Below are positions 13,372 through 19,249 of a stretch of 19,249 bases of DNA, piece after piece. The translations under genes were made by a program, and so were the position numbers. The DNA is taken from assembly GCA_036521655.1 (NCBI GenBank), contig DATDHI010000037.1, positions 1-19,249 on the forward strand, given 5' to 3'. Below the pieces are notes generated by a model. It did not search any database, was not told where the DNA came from, and saw only the letters and a program-made list of their open reading frames with translations. Origin of the DNA: GCA-003244245 sp036521655. GTDB lineage: Bacteria; Actinomycetota; Actinomycetes; Mycobacteriales; Pseudonocardiaceae. Position 1 is the stretch's first letter. The number at the start of each line of letters is the position of its first letter.

Positions 13372-13728
13372 ATGACGCGAGACGACGTGCTCGACCTGTG
13401 TGCCGCCCTGCCGGGAGCAGTCGAGGACTACCCGTTCGGCGAGGGTGTGTCGGTGTTCAAGGTCGGAGGTCGGATGTTCGCCCTTATCCCGCTTGAGGGC
13501 AGCCCGGGCAGCGTGAACCTCAAATGCGACCCGGAGCTGGCCCTGGAGCTGCGAGCCCGCTACCCATCGGTCCGTCCCGGTTACCACCAGAACAAGCGGC
13601 ACTGGAACACCGTCGAACTCGACGGTTCCATCGAGGACGGCGAGCTTCGGTGGATGATCGACCACTCCTACGAGCTGGTCGTCGCCAACCTGCCCCGAGC
13701 AGTCCGTGATCGGTTCCACAGCAGCTGA
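13372..13728 (+). CDS. MmcQ/YjbR (DUF419) family protein
   Basis: This 118-residue protein covers the whole MmcQ/YjbR domain, a CyaY-like double-wing fold often presumed to bind DNA. It shows MTRDDVLDLCAALPGAVED, YPFGEGVSVFKVGGRMFALI, LKCDPELALELRARYPSVRP, the conserved GYHQNKRHWNTVEL, and the C-terminal helix DHSYELVVANLPRAVRD. The ATG at 13372 matches where the family begins, but no ribosome binding site stands before it. The DNA just upstream is the truncated PPOX gene, so the original leader was probably deleted and translation may now depend on read-through from upstream. The molecular role of the family is not established. Confidence 0.85.
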   Translation: MTRDDVLDLCAALPGAVEDYPFGEGVSVFKVGGRMFALIPLEGSPGSVNLKCDPELALELRARYPSVRPGYHQNKRHWNTVELDGSIEDGELRWMIDHSYELVVANLPRAVRDRFHSS

Positions 13729-13825
13729 TCGCCGCAGCTTCGTGCTTGCGACCAGGCCCGCACGCCCACAGATGGAGCCACTTGTCTCCGTTCACCGTGG
13801 GGCCACTCAGGCTTGGCACAGCCGG

Positions 13826-14293
13826 TCAGGGGCCATCGCGTCGGGATATCAGGCAAAGCGGCATCACGAACCACAACAAGACGAATCCCGCTCCGGCGAC
13901 CACGCCTACCAGCAGTGTCCAGCCACCGCCGAGGACGACGTCCGTGATCAACCCGAGCGTGGCCGTCATCGCGCCGGCAACACAACCCAAACCGGCCAGC
14001 GCCATCCCATTGGAAGCACGGATTATCTGGATGCGCTGCCGTTGCCGGAAGAGCATCCGGTGCCACGCCGCGGTCGCGGTCAACAGGGCGGTCGCCGCTA
14101 CTGCCAGCAGCACCGCAGCCAGATGCAGCCCGTGTACCAGCCTGCCCGCTGACTCGTAACGCTCGGTGAAGACGACCGTGAGCAGGAACCCGAAAAGGAT
14201 CTGTATCCCCGCCTGAGCCACCCGCAGCTCCTGCAGCAGCTCAGCGAGGTTGCGTGTCGACCGCTCCTGCTCAGAGTCCTGTGGCGCACTCAC
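13826..14293 (-). CDS. DUF6328-like four-helix membrane protein
   Basis: This 155-residue protein starts at GTG 14293, chosen for the AGGAGG 5 nt upstream. A polar N-terminus leads into NLAELLQELRVAQAGIQILF, the hallmark of the actinobacterial DUF6328 membrane proteins. Four hydrophobic segments follow: about 35-52 (GIQILFGFLLTVVF), 65-90 (LHLAAVLLAVAATALLTATA), 105-128 and 130-148 (WTLLVGVVAGAGFVLLWFVM). The N-terminus is probably cytosolic. No function is known for the family. It is divergent from the P450 gene; the 132 bp between them must hold both promoters. Confidence 0.8.
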   Translation of the reverse strand: MSAPQDSEQERSTRNLAELLQELRVAQAGIQILFGFLLTVVFTERYESAGRLVHGLHLAAVLLAVAATALLTATAAWHRMLFRQRQRIQIIRASNGMALAGLGCVAGAMTATLGLITDVVLGGGWTLLVGVVAGAGFVLLWFVMPLCLISRRDGP

Positions 14294-14425
14294 GTTCTCC
14301 TCCTCGGCCAGACCCCGGCGGGCACGATCCTCCCCTGCCCGGGTGGCGGAAAACAAGAAAAAGGACCACGTGCTCTAGGCCGCTTGGTAGTGTGGAGTAT
14401 CTCGATCTTGAGGGAGGGCAATGCG

Positions 14426-15706
14426 ATGACGCAAGCGCCGGACATCAGTGACATCCCTGGTCGGTCCGGTCCCGAAGAATCGCTCGCAGCCGCAGAAGGA
14501 GGGGGTTTTGGCTGGTCGGAGCAGCGGGCCGCCGAGTTCGGCGACGTCTGCCGCACCACTTTCCTTGGACAGGATGCCGTACTCCTGACGGGTGAAGTCG
14601 GGATCAGGGCTTTTTACGACACAGAGCGTGTGGCGCGTGCCGGAGTGCTGCCGCAGTGGGCAATTGCCCTGCTAGGCGACGGCGTCGTCAACGTCGTTCC
14701 CAGTCTCGACGGCGAGCCCCATACGAACAGAAAGCACGCCCTGCTGCGCGCGATGGCTCCAGAGGCTCTGCGTGTTTACCTGCCGGCAATCGATGCTGTC
14801 GTCTCGGGCTACGCCGAGCAGTGGGAACAGGCGAAGGAGGTTGACTGGATACAAGAGCTACAACGAATGGCTTTCTTTGCGCTGAGTCAGGTGATCACCG
14901 GAACCGGCGGAAGCGACGATCTCTTGGCCAAATACAGGCAGGTTTCGGAGACGTTGTTCGGTGGCGGCGATCACGACGCAGGCGTTGTAGCGAGGGACGG
15001 ACTCCTCAGCTGGTATCGCAACGCCCTCGCGGGGAAACGGCGCCCGGGCGAGTTGCCCACCGACGTGATGGGTGTCCTGGCGCACAATGGTGATCTCACC
15101 GACGAGCAGATCGTTGCGGAGACCCAGCATATGTTCGTCGGATCTGGAGGCGTCTGGAGGGTCTGCTGCAACCTCCTCGCGTTCATGGAGAGCCGCCCTG
15201 AGCTCCTGGATCGTGCCCGCACTGAGATCGGCACATTCGGCATCCCACCGTCCTTCGAGGATCTTGCGGGGTCAACCTACCTGCAGAGCCTGGTGGAGGA
15301 GACCGCTCGTCTGACACCCGCAATCAACGTGCAGATGGGCCGAACGGTGCAGCCACTCGAAATACATGGTTTTACGGTGCCCGCCGGGACGTTGGTGCTT
15401 GGTGGTTTTCATGCGACTAATCTCAGTCCACGCATCTACGCCGAGGCCGGCGATTTCAATCCGGCGCGACCTGGTTGCCCGTACTCGAAATCCTCGCCGT
15501 TCACCTATGTGCCCTTCGGCGGCGGCGATGCGCGTACCGGTCACCGGTGCCTGGGTGAGCAGCTCGTGTACCTTACCGTCAAGGCAGTCTTGTCGCGCCT
15601 GGCCAGAGACTACACGTGGACCGCGATCAAACCCGAGGAGCTGCGGGCGGTTGCATATCCCAGTCTTGCCAAGGTGTTCTCGGTTCGGTTCGAGCGGACG
15701 GTGTAG
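14426..15706 (+). CDS. Cytochrome P450, CYP152-like heme loop
   Basis: A 426-residue soluble P450 starting at ATG 14426 with GGGAGGG 7 nt upstream. The K-helix ExxR is E292-T-A-R295 (VEETARLTP). The heme-binding segment is F364-GGGDARTGHR-C375-LG, with Cys375 as thiolate ligand. The loop between F364 and Cys375 is four residues longer than in ordinary bacterial P450s and matches the GGGD-x-x-TGHRC pattern of CYP152 peroxygenases. The I-helix, normally A/G-G-x-D/E-T, reads VGSGGVWRV (238-246), so the acid-alcohol pair for O2 activation is absent and an Arg stands nearby, again as in CYP152. A peroxide-using or otherwise oxygen-independent reaction is therefore likely; fatty acids are a possible substrate (inference). 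No redox partner gene is nearby. Its stop lies 4 bp from the end of the convergent hydrogenase gene. Confidence 0.9.
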   Translation: MTQAPDISDIPGRSGPEESLAAAEGGGFGWSEQRAAEFGDVCRTTFLGQDAVLLTGEVGIRAFYDTERVARAGVLPQWAIALLGDGVVNVVPSLDGEPHTNRKHALLRAMAPEALRVYLPAIDAVVSGYAEQWEQAKEVDWIQELQRMAFFALSQVITGTGGSDDLLAKYRQVSETLFGGGDHDAGVVARDGLLSWYRNALAGKRRPGELPTDVMGVLAHNGDLTDEQIVAETQHMFVGSGGVWRVCCNLLAFMESRPELLDRARTEIGTFGIPPSFEDLAGSTYLQSLVEETARLTPAINVQMGRTVQPLEIHGFTVPAGTLVLGGFHATNLSPRIYAEAGDFNPARPGCPYSKSSPFTYVPFGGGDARTGHRCLGEQLVYLTVKAVLSRLARDYTWTAIKPEELRAVAYPSLAKVFSVRFERTV

Positions 15707-15710
15707 CCGA

Positions 15711-16802
<1,092 letters not shown>

Positions 16803-16859
16803 GATCCCTTACTTCACGAGCGACCCCTGCCAGGGCAACCGACGAACAATAGGACATCC

Positions 16860-16876
16860 GGGCGACCGTGTCGCCC
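16860..16876. promoter_or_regulatory. Short palindrome in the hucS/isomerase divergent spacer
   Basis: GGGCGAC and GTCGCCC flank 3 bp (7-bp perfect arms), 58 bp upstream of the hydrogenase start and about 100 bp upstream of the isomerase start. It could be a regulator site for either gene; chance is possible at this G+C content. Confidence 0.3.
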
Positions 16877-16925
16877 CATCCGAGCCGATTGCGCCCGCTC
16901 GGCCGAATCACGGTTCGTAGTGTAG

Positions 16926-16955
16926 GCGCTGGGTGATACCTTCGTCACCCAGCGC
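16926..16955. promoter_or_regulatory. Perfect 11-bp inverted repeat, likely operator of the sugar operon
   Basis: GCGCTGGGTGA (16926-16936) and TCACCCAGCGC (16945-16955) flank an 8-bp spacer, 23 bp before the isomerase ATG. A -10-like TAGTGT lies at 16918-16923, so the repeat would cover the transcription start, an ideal place for a sugar-responsive repressor. In RNA it could also form a hairpin just before the ribosome binding site. Confidence 0.6.
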
Positions 16956-16977
16956 AACATCATCGGCGGGAGTGGAC

Positions 16978-18396
16978 ATGGCACGCGTCGGACTGTTGAC
17001 GTTCTCCGACGGACGCGACTTCGTGCACGCCGACATCAAGGCGTTCGCGCTGGAGGTCGAAGGCGGTATCGCCCGGGCGCTGGAGCAGGCCGGGCACCAC
17101 GTCGTCCGTGCGGAGGAGCCGGTGTGGACCAATACCATGGCCACCACGCAGGCGCGCCGGGTTGCGGACGCGCGTTGCGACCTCACCATCTTCAACTACC
17201 CGGTCTGGGCATTCCCGCACTTCACGATGCTCGCCGCGGCGGCAACCACGGGTCCGTTGCTGCTGTTCTCGAACATCGACCCGCAGTATCCCGGAATGGT
17301 CGGCATGCTGGCGGCCGGTGGGGGATTGGACCAGATCGGCCGCCCCCACACCCGGGTGTGGGGCGACATTGCCGAGGGCGCCGTCCGCGACCGCGTTTGC
17401 GAGACGGTTCGGGCCGCCGCCGCTGTGTCCGCGCTGTCGGGCAGCACTTTCGGCCGGTTCGGCGGCCGTCCGATGGGGATGTACACCGCGGTAGCAGACA
17501 CCGATCAGTGGATGAGCACGTTCGGGGTGGACGTCGAGGAGATCGACCAGTGGGAGATCGTGCGGCGCAGTGCCACCGTTGAGCAGTCCCGGGTCACCGC
17601 CGGCCGGCAATGGCTCGAGCGCCACGCCGCCGGGGTGCATTACGACGGCAAGCAGCTGACGCATGAGCTGCTCGAACGTCAGATCCGCTCCTACCACGCG
17701 GTGCGGGAGCTGATCGAGGAGTGGCACCTCGACTTCTCCGGGATCAAGGGCCAGCCCGAGCTGACCACGCACTTCACCACCATGGACGTCACCGAGGCGT
17801 TCCTCAACGATCCCTATGACTGGGAGGGCCCGAAGCCCACCCACGTGTGCGCCACCGAGTCCGACATGGATGGTGCGCTCACCATGCAGCTGCTCAAGGG
17901 CCTCAGCGGCACGCCGGTGCTCTTCGCCGACGTCCGGCATTACCATGCCGAGCGCGACATCTGGGACCTGTGCAACTCCGGGCAGCACGCCACCTGGTTC
18001 GCCGCGCGCAGCGCCGACCCGGCGGAGAACCTGCGCTCGGTGAACTTCTACCCCGAGATCTTCTACTTCCCCGCTGGCGGTGCCTCGGTGTCGTTCTTCG
18101 CCGCCCCAGGGGATGCCACCTTCGCCCGGCTGACCCGGATCGGGGGCCGGTACCGGATGCACGTGGCCCGCGGCGCCTTCGAGTCCTACGACGACGCGAC
18201 CAACGAGGCCCTGGCCCGGCAGTCCACGCCGCAGTGGCCGCACGCGTTCGCTCGGCTGGAGGTTGCGGCCGAGAAGTTCCTGTCCACATTCGGGGCCAAC
18301 CACATCCATGCGGTGCCCGGCGAGCACGTCGCCGAGCTGCGCGCGGTGTGCCGCATGCTCGGCATCGAGTGGGCCGGCCTGGGCGCGGCCCGGTGA
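16978..18396 (+). CDS. L-fucose/L-arabinose isomerase-fold sugar isomerase
   Basis: The family interconverts aldoses and ketoses (fucose/fuculose, arabinose/ribulose) with a Mn2+-bound active site. The 472-residue product has the N-terminal Rossmann-like part MARVGLLTFSDGRDFVHADI, a middle region with LLLFSNIDPQYPGMVGMLAA, and the isomerase core. Putative metal ligands are Glu294 in ATESDMDGALTMQLLKGLSG, Asp318 in PVLFADVRHY and a histidine in GANHIHAVPG near residue 440. The 24-residue Glu-Asp spacing is that of E. coli FucI (Glu337/Asp361). It is shorter than FucI (about 590), like many uncharacterised actinobacterial members, so the sugar is uncertain. ATG 16978 follows GGGAG by 6 nt. The kinase gene overlaps its stop by 4 bp, giving an isomerase-kinase catabolic pair. 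Confidence 0.85.
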   Translation: MARVGLLTFSDGRDFVHADIKAFALEVEGGIARALEQAGHHVVRAEEPVWTNTMATTQARRVADARCDLTIFNYPVWAFPHFTMLAAAATTGPLLLFSNIDPQYPGMVGMLAAGGGLDQIGRPHTRVWGDIAEGAVRDRVCETVRAAAAVSALSGSTFGRFGGRPMGMYTAVADTDQWMSTFGVDVEEIDQWEIVRRSATVEQSRVTAGRQWLERHAAGVHYDGKQLTHELLERQIRSYHAVRELIEEWHLDFSGIKGQPELTTHFTTMDVTEAFLNDPYDWEGPKPTHVCATESDMDGALTMQLLKGLSGTPVLFADVRHYHAERDIWDLCNSGQHATWFAARSADPAENLRSVNFYPEIFYFPAGGASVSFFAAPGDATFARLTRIGGRYRMHVARGAFESYDDATNEALARQSTPQWPHAFARLEVAAEKFLSTFGANHIHAVPGEHVAELRAVCRMLGIEWAGLGAAR

Positions 18397-19249
18397 GCCC
18401 CTTGCTGCTCGGTGTCGATATCGGCACGGCCAGCTCCAAGGGCGTACTCGTCCGCGACGACGGCACCGTGGTCGCGACCGCGACCCGGGCTCACGAGGTG
18501 TCCATGCCCCGCCCGGGTTGGGTGGAGCACGACGCGGAGGCGGTGTGGTGGGCGGACTTCGCGGCGATCAGCAGGGAACTAACGGCCGCGGTGGGCGAAC
18601 CGGTCGCCGCGGTCGGAATCAGTGGCATCGGTCCGTGCCTGCTCCCGGTGGACAGCGACGATCGGCCGCTGCGGCCGGCGATCCTCTACGGCGTCGACAC
18701 CCGCGCGCGCGTCGAGATCGATGAGCTGACCCAGGCGCTGGGCAGCCAGACCATCCTGGAGCGCTGCGGGTCGGTGCTGACATCGCAAGCGGTCGGACCC
18801 AAGCTGGCGTGGTTGCGCGCGAACGAACCCGACACCTGGGCAGCGACCCGCGGCTTCCTGATGGCCAGCAGTTTCGTGGTGCGCCGGCTCACCGGCCGCT
18901 ACGTGCTCGATCATCACTCGGCGAGCCAGTGCACCCCGATGTACGACCCGGTCGAACACCGCTGGATCGAGGAGTGGGCCGAGCTGGTCGCCCCCGGACT
19001 CGAGCTGCCGCAGCTGTGCTGGCCCGCCGACGTGGTCGGAGAGGTGCGGGCCGGCGTCGCCGAGCAGACCGGCATCCCGGCGGGTACGCCGGTGGTGGCG
19101 GGCACGATCGATGCCTGGGCGGAGGCCACCAGCGTCGGCGTCACCGAACCCGGCGATGTCATGCTGATGTACGGATCGACCATGTTCCTGGTCGAGGTTC
19201 TCGACCGCCCGCGCCGCAGCCCGGATCTGTGGGGCACCGTGGGCACGTT
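18393..19249 (+). CDS. FGGY-family carbohydrate kinase (xylulokinase-like), 3' end outside window
   Basis: FGGY kinases phosphorylate sugars or polyols such as xylulose, fuculose, ribulose or glycerol with ATP. The 285 codons present (about 60% of a typical 480-500) start at GTG 18393, overlapping the isomerase stop as GTGA, so translation is coupled. Seen in order: the phosphate-1 motif LLLGVDIGTASSKGVLV (residues 4-20), PRPGWVEHDAEAVWW, GISGIGPCLLPVD, ILYGVDTRAR, the segment TSQAVGPKLAWLRANEP, MASSFVVRRLTGRYVLDHHS, then the start of the second domain with AGTIDAWAEATSVG, GDVMLMYGST. The product of the isomerase (a ketose) would be its natural substrate; the exact sugar is not determined. 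Confidence 0.92.
   Translation, partial: MSPLLLGVDIGTASSKGVLVRDDGTVVATATRAHEVSMPRPGWVEHDAEAVWWADFAAISRELTAAVGEPVAAVGISGIGPCLLPVDSDDRPLRPAILYGVDTRARVEIDELTQALGSQTILERCGSVLTSQAVGPKLAWLRANEPDTWAATRGFLMASSFVVRRLTGRYVLDHHSASQCTPMYDPVEHRWIEEWAELVAPGLELPQLCWPADVVGEVRAGVAEQTGIPAGTPVVAGTIDAWAEATSVGVTEPGDVMLMYGSTMFLVEVLDRPRRSPDLWGTVGT

Noticed and set aside
14290..14425. Search for a regulator site between the membrane protein and the P450 gene
   Set aside because: No repeat or palindrome longer than 6 bp was seen.
16960..18327. 455-codon frame antisense to the isomerase
   Set aside because: Composition is Gly/Val/Arg-rich with no motif, and it is the antisense shadow of a gene with a complete set of isomerase motifs.

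Overview
The window is about 70% G+C, with G/C-biased third codon positions, GTG/TTG starts, a Wag31/DivIVA protein, an apparently leaderless transcript and sigma-B/F-type promoters. Together these point to an actinomycete (Actinomycetota), most likely a mycolic-acid or Pseudonocardiales-type lineage; the order is inference. No rRNA, tRNA, CRISPR array or insertion sequence was recognised.

Layout. 1-1900: a decayed stretch with a class C beta-lactamase-type esterase pseudogene, an intact membrane-anchored alpha/beta hydrolase and a YfcC-like transporter remnant. 1949-5465: a DsbA-like thiol protein converging on and overlapping NhaA, then NAD kinase and a frameshifted trmO. 5539-8248: a HAD phosphatase, a chloroperoxidase remnant, and a two-gene unit of alpha/beta hydrolase plus short-chain dehydrogenase. 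8300-10202: a membrane-protein remnant, Wag31/DivIVA, a frameshifted TetR regulator with candidate operators, and a small decayed gene. 10574-12777: two sigma-B/F-type promoters face each other. One drives a disordered hydrophilic protein, the other a hemerythrin-encapsulin operon, and a strong bidirectional terminator separates them. 12936-14293: a tiny ORF, a decayed F420/PPOX-type gene run into an MmcQ/YjbR gene, and a DUF6328-like membrane protein. 14426-16802: an unusual cytochrome P450 converges, 4 bp apart, on a Huc-type (group 2a) [NiFe]-hydrogenase small subunit that has no large subunit beside it. 16978-end: a sugar isomerase (L-fucose isomerase fold) overlapping by 4 bp a FGGY carbohydrate kinase cut off by the window edge.

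The most coherent system is the stress-type encapsulin nanocompartment: the hemerythrin cargo ends in a recognisable shell-docking peptide and is encoded 3 bp upstream of its shell. Hemerythrin-encapsulins as a class are known, so the newer elements here are the promoter arrangement and the convergent disordered protein. Other items worth following are the P450, whose heme loop looks like CYP152 peroxygenases and whose I-helix lacks the acid-alcohol pair, and the orphan hydrogenase subunit.

The second theme is decay. At least six loci are broken. Some carry large internal deletions that sequencing error cannot explain (beta-lactamase, transporter, chloroperoxidase, PPOX 3' end). Others differ from an open frame only by single-base indels (trmO, tetR, PPOX), where assembly error must be excluded.
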